A stretch of DNA of 64,000 bases, taken from the NCBI GenBank assembly GCA_017792365.1, contig CP051229.1, positions 868,001 through 932,000 on the forward strand. Direction: 5' to 3'. The stretch comes from Hyphomonas sp. GTDB taxonomy: Bacteria > Pseudomonadota > Alphaproteobacteria > Caulobacterales > Hyphomonadaceae. The position numbers were made by a program, and so were the translations under genes. Below are positions 52,682-63,684 of the stretch, piece by piece (positions within the stretch are counted from its first letter, which is position 1; each line of letters begins with the position of its first letter). Under the pieces are notes generated by a model, which did not search any database, was not told where the DNA came from, and worked only from the letters and a program-made list of their open reading frames with translations.

Positions 52682-52945
52682 TCAGGCCGCGCCGGCGAAA
52701 TAATCCTCGACGGGGGCGGCGCGGGTGATGTTGACCTGTACCTTGTCGCCCTCGATCACCAGCTCGCCGCGCGCGATCGGGTGATTGTTGGCCAGAATCC
52801 ACACTTCGTCGTGCTCCTGTGTGTCGAGCTGGATCACGGCGCCGCGGCCCATACGCAGCAATTGCTGCATGGGCATGGACGCACGGCCAAGCAGGACCGT
52901 GATCTGGACCTCGACGGCGCCGAGCTGAGAATCCACCACTTGCAC
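52682..52945 (-). CDS. fliN: FliN-like flagellar motor switch protein
   Basis: An 87-residue protein of the FliN/SpoA family. It has EVQITVLLGRASMPMQQLLRM, GRGAVIQLDTQEHDEV and NNHPIARGELVIEGDKVQV, the characteristic SpoA fold. FliN forms the C-ring of the flagellar switch with FliG and FliM. Its length is typical for the single-domain, alphaproteobacterial type. No other flagellar gene is in the window, so its association with the motor is based on family membership. It is divergent from lipB with 68 bases between the starts. Confidence 0.85.
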   Translation of the reverse strand: MQVVDSQLGAVEVQITVLLGRASMPMQQLLRMGRGAVIQLDTQEHDEVWILANNHPIARGELVIEGDKVQVNITRAAPVEDYFAGAA

Positions 52946-53013
52946 TCCAAACGCACAGATTCGGATACGATATTGGCTTCATTCGCCTTGCCTGAGGGTT
53001 AAGAGGTAGACCC

Positions 53014-53712
53014 ATGACTGCGACGGAATGGATCATTCAGCCCGGCCTGACCCCTTACGACACCGCCGTGAGGGTGATGGAAGAGCGCGTGGAGGCGATA
53101 CTGAGGGGGGAGGCAGGCGAGCTGGTCTGGCTGGTCGAGCACCCTCCCCTCTACACCAAGGGCGCAAGCGCCAAGGACAGCGACGTGCTGGACCCCGACC
53201 GCTTCCCGGTCTTCGAGACGGCGCGTGGCGGACAGGTGACCTATCACGGGCCCGGCCAGCGGGTGGCCTATGTGATGCTGGACCTGACCCGGCGCGGGCG
53301 GGATGTACGCGCCTTCGTCTGCAAGCTCGAGCAATGGGTGATCGACACCCTTTCGGAATTCAACGTGAAGGGCGAGCGCCGCAACGGTCGCGTCGGCGTC
53401 TGGGTCGACCGGTCCCAGCCCGGCGGCGAGACGCGCGAAGACAAGATTGCCGCGATCGGCGTGCGCCTGCGGCGGTGGGTGTCGTTCCATGGCATCAGCC
53501 TCAATGTCGATCCTGACCTGTCTCACTTCGACAGTATCACCCCCTGCGGGGTGGTGGATAAACGCTATGGCGTCACCAGCCTTGAGGCGCTCGGCTGGGT
53601 GATGCCGATGAGCGAGGTGGATGTCGCGCTGAAGAAGATGTTCGAGCGGACCTTCGGGGAGGTGCAGGCCGCGCCGCCGCTCGCCCTTCCCGAGGAAGAG
53701 CGAGCGGACTGA
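53014..53712 (+). CDS. lipB: Octanoyltransferase LipB
   Basis: A 232-residue enzyme that transfers octanoyl groups from acyl carrier protein to lipoyl domains. It contains [15 protein letters not shown], the signature [15 protein letters not shown], the catalytic Lys in [16 protein letters not shown] and the catalytic Cys in [13 protein letters not shown]. These are complete, and the length is normal. The ATG at 53014 has AAGAGG upstream. No lipA is adjacent. It converges on a secreted-protein gene with a 42-base gap. Confidence 0.95.
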   Translation: MTATEWIIQPGLTPYDTAVRVMEERVEAILRGEAGELVWLVEHPPLYTKGASAKDSDVLDPDRFPVFETARGGQVTYHGPGQRVAYVMLDLTRRGRDVRAFVCKLEQWVIDTLSEFNVKGERRNGRVGVWVDRSQPGGETREDKIAAIGVRLRRWVSFHGISLNVDPDLSHFDSITPCGVVDKRYGVTSLEALGWVMPMSEVDVALKKMFERTFGEVQAAPPLALPEEERAD

Positions 53713-53754
53713 TACGGCGCTTCGGCGATAAGCCCGCTGACGACGTGGTCGTTT

Positions 53755-54861
53755 TTACTTGCCGGCCTGTGCGCGTTCGCGGTCGCCCGCGCGGCCGCCG
53801 GAGAGGATGTTCTCGAGGCCGTAGTTTCCTTCGTGGCAGGCAAACTCGTAGAGGTCGCCGTCGACTGCGGAGAACTCATAGTCGCCGCCCCAAGGTTCGA
53901 CCCATGTGTCGGGGTCTTCGACGTGGAAGGCGTAATGCATCCGTGTCGGCGAGACGCGCGTGAAGCGTTCGATCGTCTTGAGGTCCGGACCGCCGCCGCG
54001 GACATCCTGCCGTGGATGATAGCCCTGCGTTTCGACGACCAGCGTGTCGCCGTCCCACCAGCCGACTGAATCGCCGCCCCACTTGCGCACGGCGCCGGCC
54101 TCACGGCCCTCGTCCATCCGCACGACGCGCACTTCGTGGATCATCTCGACCCAGATCGCGAGGTGGTCTTCGGTCTGCACGAACTTGTAGTTGTTGTTGT
54201 ACAGCGTGTCCGTCATGACCGGGCCGGACGAGCTGCCCCAGTAGATGCAGCGCTCGCTGAGGCCGCGCTCTTCGGGGTTTCCATCGCGGCCGCTGACGGT
54301 TGATTCCTCGCTGGACTGGACGACCTCGGCGCGGGCTTGTTCAGGTTCGGGGACGCGCTCGGGCAGCTGGCCGTTTGCGGGATAGGAGATGTGGGAGGTG
54401 CGGCCCTTGCCGCCGACCCGCATTACGAGATCGCCGGGCGCCGTCCAGAAGGCGTTGTAGCCGCACGCCGCCCCGGTCGAGCCGCTGCGGCATTCATCAA
54501 GCGTGTCCGGCTGCAGGCCGATCTCGCGCCAGTTCTCGACCAGTTCGCGCGGTGTTGGCGCATTCTGGCGGGCGTTGCGCGCATTGGTGGCGGTTTCGAG
54601 CGCGGCGACCTCTTCATCGGACAGCGTCAGGCGATCGCCGTATTCAGACGGGCGCGTCAGCGGCGTGGTGCTGGCGTTGGTCCAGACGCCGGTGAAGTCG
54701 GGCTTGCCGGTTGGCGTGCGCGGCGGTTCGTAGCCCTGCTGTACGCTGGGTTGCGCCATCTGCGCTGGCGTATCGGCGTTGGCTGTAGCGGCCAGCGAAA
54801 AGGCGATGGCGGCGCTGGACGCCATGCCGAACGCAATTGTCCTGAGGTTCATGTTCGTCAT
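53755..54861 (-). CDS. Secreted hypothetical protein with PDFTGVW motif
   Basis: A 368-residue exported protein. A signal peptide ends at ATANA. The mature part has GKPDFTGVWTNASTTPLTR and, later, GYNAFWTAPGDLVMRV, ERCIYWGSSSGP, VRKWGGDSVGWWDGDTLVVET, GYHPRQDVRG, TRMHYAFHVEDPDTW and LYEFACHEGNYGLEN. This G-x-PDFxGVW...W-DGDTLVVET...ACHEGNY pattern recurs in a widespread family of secreted proteins of unknown function in Proteobacteria and Acidobacteria. It is likely periplasmic or outer-membrane associated. The function is not known. Confidence 0.75.
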   Translation of the reverse strand: MTNMNLRTIAFGMASSAAIAFSLAATANADTPAQMAQPSVQQGYEPPRTPTGKPDFTGVWTNASTTPLTRPSEYGDRLTLSDEEVAALETATNARNARQNAPTPRELVENWREIGLQPDTLDECRSGSTGAACGYNAFWTAPGDLVMRVGGKGRTSHISYPANGQLPERVPEPEQARAEVVQSSEESTVSGRDGNPEERGLSERCIYWGSSSGPVMTDTLYNNNYKFVQTEDHLAIWVEMIHEVRVVRMDEGREAGAVRKWGGDSVGWWDGDTLVVETQGYHPRQDVRGGGPDLKTIERFTRVSPTRMHYAFHVEDPDTWVEPWGGDYEFSAVDGDLYEFACHEGNYGLENILSGGRAGDRERAQAGK

Positions 54862-54981
54862 CCTCCCGATGATCCGGCTGGATCAACGGCCAGAAGCCCC
54901 GTCCAACTCTGTTGGGCGGGAGCCTAGCACCATCCGGGAGGGCGACAATGGGAACGGCGCGCGAGGTGCGCCGCCAGCTTG

Positions 54982-56978
<1,997 letters not shown>

Positions 56979-57141
56979 CAACGACCCCGGATAGCCCTAC
57001 TGTGAAATGTGACGGCAAACTGACCATTGGCGGCGCAACGTCAAGTGTCTTCGCGCGCTGTGGCGTCCAATCGTTAGCAAGTCATTAACCTCACCAGTTG
57101 GAACCTCGACCATATATGGGTGAGCGAGGGAGGGATTCGCC

Positions 57142-57567
57142 ATGATGTTCTTTGGCCTGCATAGCTGGCGCGGCGAATCCGGTCGGCGGTACATGTTCAA
57201 GTCGGTGCTGACCAAGCATGGCCTGCCGGAAGATTCCGGCGGAATTTACATCTTCGTACGACGCCGGTGGGCGTTCTTCCTTGAGCCGCTTTATGTCGGC
57301 AAGGCCGCCAACCTGCGTGACCGCGTGCTGGGCCACGAGAAGTGGGGCTCGGCCTGGTGGCTGCATGGCGCAACGGAACAGCACGTCAAGCAGATCAAGT
57401 CGGAAGCCGAGAGGCGTGTGGTCGAGGAAGACCTGATCCGTGCGCTGCGGCCGAAGATGAACGACGTCCACATTCCGCGCGGCCTGGCGGATGCGCCGAA
57501 CTCGGAACAGCTGCGCAAGATCTGGGACTGGAAGCGCATGTTCATGCGCCGGGACGCGCAGGCCTAG
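57142..57567 (+). CDS. GIY-YIG nuclease-domain protein
   Basis: A 141-residue protein with a GIY-YIG-like core: GGIYIFVRRRWAFFLEPLYVG at about residues 33-53, an Arg in NLRDRVLGHEKWG and a Glu in VVEEDLIRALRPKMND. The family makes single-strand cuts in DNA, as in UvrC and homing nucleases. Here the domain is alone, as in the UPF0213/DUF-type proteins, so the target is unknown. Two adjacent start codons (ATG ATG) at 57142 and 57145 are both possible. It is divergent from pccA with about 160 bases between starts. Confidence 0.7.
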   Translation: MMFFGLHSWRGESGRRYMFKSVLTKHGLPEDSGGIYIFVRRRWAFFLEPLYVGKAANLRDRVLGHEKWGSAWWLHGATEQHVKQIKSEAERRVVEEDLIRALRPKMNDVHIPRGLADAPNSEQLRKIWDWKRMFMRRDAQA

Positions 57568-57599
57568 TCACCCGACGGACACAAGTGAGGCAAGAGACA

Positions 57600-57637
57600 G
57601 GCGGCGGCCGGCGCACCAGCCGCCGCCACCCCTCTTT
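57600..57637 (+). terminator. Intrinsic-type terminator of the GIY-YIG gene
   Basis: GGCGGCGGC and GCCGCCGCC form a perfect nine-base stem with a ten-base loop, followed by ACCCCTCTTT. It lies in the gap between two convergent genes, 33 bases after the nuclease stop. Confidence 0.55.
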
Positions 57638-57640
57638 GCA

Positions 57641-59344
57641 TCACTCCCGCGCGCGGGCGGCGTCGGCTGCGTGGCCGATATCCTTGCCCTTGGTCTCCGG
57701 CAGGAAGAAGAACGCGATCACGAAGGTGAAGCCGGCGATGACGACCGGATACCAGATGCCGGAATAGATGTTTCCGGTCGCTGCAATGATCGCGAACGCC
57801 GTGGTTGGCAGGAAGCCACCGAACCAGCCGTTGCCGATATGGTAGGGCAGCGACATCGAGGTGTAGCGCACCCTCGCCGGGAAGAGTTCGACGAGCATGG
57901 CTGCGAGCGGTCCGTAGATCATCGCCGTGAACAACTGGGTGACGAAGATCACCGCGACCACGAGGACATAGTTGATCTCGTCCCGCGCCGCCGAGGCCGG
58001 ATAACCGGCCGCGCTCAGGGCTTCACCGAGCTCGGCGCGATAGGAGGAAACGGCGTTCGCCCTCTCCTCTTCGCCCATGTTCTCAACCGCCGGAACGTCG
58101 AAGCGCTGGCCGCCGACCGTGACGAACGCGACCGCGCCTTCCGACAGCGGCTCGTTGGCGTAGCTGACGCCCGAGCTTGCGAGGAAGCTCTTGGCGACAT
58201 CGCACGAGCGGCGGTCGAAGCTGGTCTGGCCGACAGGGTCGAACTGGAACGAGCATTCCGACGCATCGGCGTGGACCACGACGGGTGACGCCGTCTGGGC
58301 CGCCGCCATGGCGGGGTTGGCCGCCTGCGACATGATGTTGAACATCGGGAAGTAGAGGAAGACCGGGAAGAACAGGCCCGCGAGGATCAGCGGCCTGCGC
58401 CCGACCTTGTCCGACAGCCAGCCGAAGAAGATGTAGAGCGGCGTGCCGAGCAACAATGACAGCGCGACCAGCCATTCGGCCGTGAAGCCGTCGACCTTGT
58501 TGATCTGCTGCAGGAAATAGAGCCCGTAGAGCGTGCCCGAATACCAGATCACCGCCTGGCCGGCGACGCAGCCGAACAGGGCGATCAAGATGAGCTTGAG
58601 GTTGCGCCACTGACCGAAGGCCTCAGCCCACGGCGCTTTCGAGATCGCGGCTTCTTCCTTCATCTCCTGGAAGACCGGGCTTTCGTTGAGCTGGAGACGG
58701 ATCCAGACCGAAATGCCGAGCAGGAAGATCGAGACAAGGAACGGAATGCGCCAGCCCCACTCGGCGAATTCCTCGGCACCCATCAGGCTGCGCACGCCGA
58801 GAATGATGACCAGCGAGATGAAGAGGCCGATCGTGGCGGTCGTCTGGAGCCATGAGGTGGCGAAGCCGCGCTTTTCCGGTGCGGCGTGTTCGGCGATGTA
58901 GATCGCCGCGCCGCCATATTCACCGCCGATGGCGAGGCCCTGCAGGATCCGCAGGCCGACGAGAATGATCGGCGCGAAGATGCCAAGCGTGTCGTAGCCG
59001 GGCAGCAGGCCCACCGCGAAGGTGGCTGCGCCCATGATGATCATGGTGACGAGGAAGGTGTTCTTGCGGCCGACGATGTCGCCGACCCGTCCGAACACCA
59101 GCGCGCCGAACGGCCGGACCACGAAGCCTGCAGCGAAGGTGGCCAGCGCGAGGATGAAGCGCGTCGAATCGTTCAGCGATTCCGGGAAGAAGTGCGTGCC
59201 GATATAGCCGGCCAGCGAACCGTAGAGAAAGAAGTCGTACCACTCGAACATGGTGCCGAGGCTGGACGCCCCCACCACCATCGTCTGGCTTGTTTCCTTC
59301 TTTTTTGGCGCAGCCTGACCGCCCGCCGCTGGCGCTTCGTCCAT
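57641..59344 (-). CDS. MHS-family MFS transporter with a large extramembrane insertion
   Basis: A 567-residue transporter of the metabolite:H+ symporter branch of the MFS (like ShiA or ProP). The N-terminal half has TMFEWYDFFLYGSLAGYIG and VRPFGALVFGRVGDIVGRK, the MFS A-motif, then LQGLAIGGEYGGAAIYIAEH. A hydrophilic insertion of about 100 residues (from VVHADASECSFQFD to ASAARDEINYV) with two Cys sits in the second half between hydrophobic helices. The final helices include TALFTAMIYGPLAAMLVELFPA-type text. The substrate is unknown; such carriers import dicarboxylates, shikimate or betaine. The ATG at 59344 is preferred to one six codons upstream. Confidence 0.88.
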   Translation of the reverse strand: MDEAPAAGGQAAPKKKETSQTMVVGASSLGTMFEWYDFFLYGSLAGYIGTHFFPESLNDSTRFILALATFAAGFVVRPFGALVFGRVGDIVGRKNTFLVTMIIMGAATFAVGLLPGYDTLGIFAPIILVGLRILQGLAIGGEYGGAAIYIAEHAAPEKRGFATSWLQTTATIGLFISLVIILGVRSLMGAEEFAEWGWRIPFLVSIFLLGISVWIRLQLNESPVFQEMKEEAAISKAPWAEAFGQWRNLKLILIALFGCVAGQAVIWYSGTLYGLYFLQQINKVDGFTAEWLVALSLLLGTPLYIFFGWLSDKVGRRPLILAGLFFPVFLYFPMFNIMSQAANPAMAAAQTASPVVVHADASECSFQFDPVGQTSFDRRSCDVAKSFLASSGVSYANEPLSEGAVAFVTVGGQRFDVPAVENMGEEERANAVSSYRAELGEALSAAGYPASAARDEINYVLVVAVIFVTQLFTAMIYGPLAAMLVELFPARVRYTSMSLPYHIGNGWFGGFLPTTAFAIIAATGNIYSGIWYPVVIAGFTFVIAFFFLPETKGKDIGHAADAARARE

Positions 59345-59598
59345 GGTGATCCTCCCGTACAACGCATCTTCGGCGTTTCCTCAGGGGTAGTGCTGCCCGT
59401 CAATGACGTAAAGGGCAAGCTCGCTCGCGCGCACGGTTTCGTGCTAGTAACGACGCCTTCGTTCTGCTCGCGAGCCCCGACCGCCTGGCTCTCGATCAGC
59501 CCTTGGGCCCCGGCGCCGGGGCCCCGTGCGTCGCAAGGTTGTCCTGCAAGCGGCTGCGCGCCAGTATCGCCTGACAGACAGGGCGGTGGAGAGATTTC

Positions 59599-60078
59599 AT
59601 GAAACTGGCAGCGAAAATGGCCTCTATGGCCGCAATCATGGCGCTGGGGCTTGCGGCGTGCGGTGGAGAGCCGGAACCGGAACCCGAGCCGATCGACATG
59701 AGCACGCCGGAAGGCGCGATGAGAGCGCTGGAGTCGATGGCCAACAGCAACGGCAACGCCACAGCGTCCGGACCGATGAAGGTCTATACCGACGGCATGG
59801 ACGATATCGCCGATGCCATCGCCAAAGTCGACAACGAAGCGAGCGCGCGGCAGGCGGCGCACCGGATCGCCGAGGTCGCCAAGGACATGGAAGGCTTGCA
59901 GGCGCAGTTCGACAGCATGTCGGACGCCGAGAAGACGGCGGCCGCGATGGCGAATGCGCAGGCGATCACCCAGTCCGGCACGCGGGTCGCAGCGGCGATG
60001 ATGACGCTTCAGACGCAGCATCCCGAGCTGATGGAGATCATCTCCGAGGAGATGGACAAGATCCCGGACATGAACTGA
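59599..60078 (+). CDS. Small hypothetical lipoprotein
   Basis: A 159-residue protein with a lipoprotein signal ending in LGLAACGG. The Cys is followed by a short Glu-Pro repeat (EPEPEPEPID), which resembles a linker through the cell wall. The remaining part is helical and Ala/Met-rich (AMRALESMANSNGN, QAAHRIAEVAKDMEGLQAQF). No enzyme motif is present. A strong terminator follows 26 bases after the stop. The gap upstream (59345-59598) holds its promoter and that of the transporter. Confidence 0.75.
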   Translation: MKLAAKMASMAAIMALGLAACGGEPEPEPEPIDMSTPEGAMRALESMANSNGNATASGPMKVYTDGMDDIADAIAKVDNEASARQAAHRIAEVAKDMEGLQAQFDSMSDAEKTAAAMANAQAITQSGTRVAAAMMTLQTQHPELMEIISEEMDKIPDMN

Positions 60079-60103
60079 GCGGGATCTACCTCCAGACAGC
60101 AAA

Positions 60104-60140
60104 CCGCCCGCAGCGGGGGGACGGTGCGGGCGGCTCTTTT
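60104..60140 (+). terminator. Intrinsic terminator
   Basis: CCGCCCGCA and TGCGGGCGG form a perfect nine-base stem with a 12-base loop, followed by CTCTTTT. It ends the lipoprotein transcript and may also act on the convergent fasciclin gene. Confidence 0.8.
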
Positions 60141-60200
60141 ACGGCGTTGCTGACTCAGGGGGGGACGGGCGCAACGCCGCAATTTCCAATTTGTAGTCGC

Positions 60201-60839
60201 TTACGAGGCGGGCGGCGTCAGCACCTTGTCGACGACATGGATGACGCCGTTGCTGGCCATGATGTCGGCGGTGACGACGGTTGCATCACCCACCATCACC
60301 GAGCCGGACTCGGAAGACGAGAGTTTGAGCGCGCGGCCGTCGACGGTCGCTGGCGCAGGACCGTCAGCCGCAATCTCGTCGGCCGTCACGTTTCCGGGGA
60401 GGATGTGATATTCGAGCAGCGAGACGAGATCGCCGCGATTGGCGGGCTCGAGCAGCTGCGACGTTGTGCCTTCCGGCAGCGCGGCGAACGCATCATCGGT
60501 CGGCGCGAAGACCGTGAACGGGCCCGGGCCTTCGAGCTTCATGGTGAGCCCGGCTTCCTGCACGAGATTGACGAAGGTGCTGAACTCGCCGGACTCGTTG
60601 GCGACTTCGATGATGTTGCCGGTCAGCGCATCTGGCAGCGGTGACGGCGGCGTATCGGCGTCGGTGCCGTTGATGCCGCCGTCGGCGACGCCGCCGGTCA
60701 TGCCGGGCTGGGTGGTGTCGTAGACGCCGGGATCGGCGAGGCCGGGGTCATTGCCGGCGAGTTCGGTGTTGTCTGACCCACCGCAAGCGGCGAGCGCGAG
60801 GGCGCTGCCGGTGGCGAGGAGGAGTTTCAGCTGGCTCAT
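60201..60839 (-). CDS. Fasciclin-domain lipoprotein
   Basis: A 212-residue protein. The ATG at 60839 gives a lipoprotein signal ending LALAACGG, with AGGA about nine bases upstream. After a Gly/Asp/Pro-rich linker (to about residue 68) comes one fasciclin (FAS1) domain with GEFSTFVNLVQEAGL, GPGPFTVFAPTDDAFAALP (the H1/conserved box), LLEYHILPGNVTADEI and ASNGVIHVVDKVLTPP (the H2 box). FAS1 domains mediate cell adhesion or surface contacts. It is likely surface exposed or periplasmic. Confidence 0.9.
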   Translation of the reverse strand: MSQLKLLLATGSALALAACGGSDNTELAGNDPGLADPGVYDTTQPGMTGGVADGGINGTDADTPPSPLPDALTGNIIEVANESGEFSTFVNLVQEAGLTMKLEGPGPFTVFAPTDDAFAALPEGTTSQLLEPANRGDLVSLLEYHILPGNVTADEIAADGPAPATVDGRALKLSSSESGSVMVGDATVVTADIMASNGVIHVVDKVLTPPAS

Positions 60840-61023
60840 AATCGTCATTCCTGGTCGAGCTTCGGCGCTGCGCCGGTCATGTGGCTGCAGCGTCCCATTG
60901 TCGGTCAATCAATGCGCGACTCTGGTGGGCGTTCCTGAGCGACTGGAAATTTTCATGCAGGCGCGCGGAGGCGCCCGCAGTCGTGAGGATTGCGGGGTTG
61001 TAACGTCCTGCGATTGCAGAGCT

Positions 61024-61818
61024 TCACCCGGACGGGCGGAAAGGTTCTGGCGGACCGATGAAGGCTTCAAGGTCGGCGCGCAGAGCGGTGAGCGCGCGGT
61101 GAAGCGCGTGGGAGCCAGGCGCCTGTGGGCCGGATCGTCGTGGCGGCCGGGGTGGAGTGAAACTGAATGCAGGCCGATGACGCTGCAACAATGATGTCAG
61201 GCGGTCGACATGGCTTGCGGGATCGTTGAGCACATCGAGCAGGGCATGCAGGCGGCGCACGAGGGGCGCGGACGCCCATTCGCTGCGGGAGGACGGAGCT
61301 GGGCTGGCGCGCCGCGCCTTCCGCCTTGCGATCCAGTCGAGATAGAGCTGTTCAGTCTCGGGCTTGTCGAAGTCGAACAGGATGTGGGTTTCCGGCGTGC
61401 GGCTCGACCAATAGCGGAAGCGCGGGGGTAGCGAGGTGGTGTCGGGTTGGCCAGAGGGTTGGCCAGTGGGTTGTGCGGAGGGTTGCGCGCGGGCGGCAGG
61501 CGGCATTGCGACGGCTTCCAGTTCGCGGACCGCCGGCGCGATGGGCTGCCGGATACGCAGAGTGCGCGGCGTCATGAGAAAGAGGATTGCGCGGACCAGC
61601 CGCTCGAGCGGGGCGAGCCAGAACAGGATGGCGGCCCGTTCGCCGCGGGTGATCGCGGAGCGGGTCGCGAAGGCTTCGAGATCCGGCGCACAGATCAGCC
61701 ACGCTTCACGCGCGACGAACAGGAGCGTTGAAGGCGTAGCGTCGGTTTCCGGATCGCCGGAGCCCTCCGGAAGCTCGTCCGGATCCCAGCGGATCGAAGG
61801 TTGGTCCTGAGATGTCAT
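61024..61818 (-). CDS. Hypothetical protein
   Basis: A 264-residue protein I do not recognise. The N-terminal half has ATPSTLLFVAREAWLIC and AAILFWLAPLERLVRAILFLM, hydrophobic but with charged residues, perhaps a membrane-associated helix pair. A Pro/Gln repeat (QPTGQPSGQPD) separates it from a basic C-terminal half with THILFDFDKPETEQLYLDW, RRLHALLDVLNDPASHVDRL and ALHRALTALRADLEAF. It lies between the fasciclin gene and pccB on the opposite strand to pccB. Codon use is like its neighbours, so it is likely real. Confidence 0.55.
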   Translation of the reverse strand: MTSQDQPSIRWDPDELPEGSGDPETDATPSTLLFVAREAWLICAPDLEAFATRSAITRGERAAILFWLAPLERLVRAILFLMTPRTLRIRQPIAPAVRELEAVAMPPAARAQPSAQPTGQPSGQPDTTSLPPRFRYWSSRTPETHILFDFDKPETEQLYLDWIARRKARRASPAPSSRSEWASAPLVRRLHALLDVLNDPASHVDRLTSLLQRHRPAFSFTPPRPPRRSGPQAPGSHALHRALTALRADLEAFIGPPEPFRPSG

Positions 61819-62077
61819 GCAAGGATTGTCCGCCGGTTCGACGCGTGTGGGATAGATCTGTCGCTATCCACGCCCGGCGCGGACACAACCTTTGCGCCAC
61901 CGAAGGCAGAAACGACACGCCCTTGCCCCGGTCTCTGCAGACGGCGTGAGACGCGGCTGACGCATGGGCCAGCAATGACGGCAAATCGCCCGGGTTAACC
62001 CTGCGATCCTTGCCTTTTGCCCTTCCCTGCCGCTATCTGCCGTCTGAGTACGGATCAGGGCTTCGAGGGCTGAAATC

Positions 62078-63610
62078 ATGAAGGAAATCGTCGCGCAGCT
62101 TGAGGCGAAGCGGGCCGAGGCGCGGGCTGGAGGCGGTCCGGACCGCATCGCCCGTCAGCACGCCAAGGGCAAACTGTCGGCGCGCGAGCGGATCAACCTC
62201 TTGCTGGACGAAGGCTCGTTCGAGGAATGGGACATGTTCGTCGAGCACCGCTGCAACGATTTCGGCATGGACGAGAACAAGTTCCCCGGCGACGGCGTGG
62301 TGACCGGCTGGGGCACGGTGAACGGCCGTATCGTCTATGTGTTCTCGAAGGACTTCACGGTGTTTGGCGGCTCGCTGTCGCTGGCGCATGCGGCGAAGAT
62401 CGTGAAGGTGCAGCGCGCGGCCGCGAAGATCGGCGCGCCGGTGATCGGCCTGTTCGATGCGGGCGGCGCGCGCATCCAGGAGGGCGTGGATTCGCTGGCT
62501 GGCTATGCCGACATCTTCATGGAGAACGTGCTGTCGTCCGGCGTCATCCCGCAGATCTCGGTGATCATGGGACCGTGCGCGGGCGGCGACGTCTACTCGC
62601 CGGCGATGACCGACTTCATCTTCATGGTGAAGGACACTTCCTACATGTTCGTGACGGGGCCGGACGTGGTGAAGACCGTCACCAACGAGAACGTCACCCA
62701 CGAAGACCTCGGCGGCGCGCGCGTGCACTCGCAGAAGTCGGGCGTGGTCGATGGCGCGTTCGAGAACGATATCGAGGCGCTGCAGCAGATCCGCCGGATG
62801 ATCGACTTCCTGCCGTCGTCGAACCGCGAGAAGCCGCCGGTGATCAAGTCCTTCGACGATCCTGATCGCCGCGACATGAGCCTCAACACGCTGGTGCCGT
62901 CCAATCCAAACACGCCCTATGACATGAAGGAGCTGATCGAGAAGGTGGCCGACGAAGGCGACTTCTTCGAGATCGGCAAGGATTTCGGCAAGAACATCAT
63001 CACCGGTTTCGGCCGCATGGAAGGCTCGACCGTCGGCTTCGTCGCCAACCAGCCGATGAGCCTCGCCGGCGTTCTCGACATCGACGCATCGCGCAAGGCG
63101 GCGCGGTTCGTGCGCTTCTGCGACTGCTTCAACATTCCGATCGTAACCTTCGTCGACGTGCCGGGCTTCATGCCGGGGACGAAGCAGGAGTATGGCGGCC
63201 TGATCAAGCATGGCGCCAAGCTGTTGTTCGCCTTCGCCGAAGCGACCGTGCCGAAGGTGACGGTGATCACCCGCAAGGCCTATGGCGGCGCCTATGACGT
63301 CATGAGCTCGAAACACCTGCGCGGCGACGTGAACTTCGCCTGGCCGACGGCAGAGATCGCGGTGATGGGGGCGAAGGGCGCAGTCGAGATCATCTTCCGC
63401 GCCGAAGCTGGCGATCCGGACAAGCTGGCCGAGCGGACCAAGGAATACGAGGACCGCTTCGCCAACCCGTATGTGGCGGCGTCGCGCGGCTATATCGACG
63501 ACGTGATCATGCCGCAGAACACCCGTCACCGGATTGTTCGCGCCCTGCGCCAGCTGCGCGGCAAGGACGTCACCAACCCGCCGAAGAAGCACGACAACAT
63601 TCCGCTCTAG
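62078..63610 (+). CDS. pccB: Propionyl-CoA carboxylase beta subunit
   Basis: A 510-residue carboxyltransferase that moves CO2 from biotin to propionyl-CoA. It starts [20 protein letters not shown], has [17 protein letters not shown]-like text ([20 protein letters not shown]), [57 protein letters not shown] and the oxyanion segments [16 protein letters not shown] and [15 protein letters not shown]. All are complete. The alpha subunit is at 54982-56978 on the other strand, so the two are divergent with five genes between. A truncated TetR gene follows on the opposite strand and could regulate it. Confidence 0.95.
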   Translation: MKEIVAQLEAKRAEARAGGGPDRIARQHAKGKLSARERINLLLDEGSFEEWDMFVEHRCNDFGMDENKFPGDGVVTGWGTVNGRIVYVFSKDFTVFGGSLSLAHAAKIVKVQRAAAKIGAPVIGLFDAGGARIQEGVDSLAGYADIFMENVLSSGVIPQISVIMGPCAGGDVYSPAMTDFIFMVKDTSYMFVTGPDVVKTVTNENVTHEDLGGARVHSQKSGVVDGAFENDIEALQQIRRMIDFLPSSNREKPPVIKSFDDPDRRDMSLNTLVPSNPNTPYDMKELIEKVADEGDFFEIGKDFGKNIITGFGRMEGSTVGFVANQPMSLAGVLDIDASRKAARFVRFCDCFNIPIVTFVDVPGFMPGTKQEYGGLIKHGAKLLFAFAEATVPKVTVITRKAYGGAYDVMSSKHLRGDVNFAWPTAEIAVMGAKGAVEIIFRAEAGDPDKLAERTKEYEDRFANPYVAASRGYIDDVIMPQNTRHRIVRALRQLRGKDVTNPPKKHDNIPL

Positions 63611-63684
63611 CGGTTTGGTCCGGTCGCAGCGAAAGCACGCGGCATAGTTCGAACAGGAGCAGAACGCTCGCCAGTCAGCGCTGA

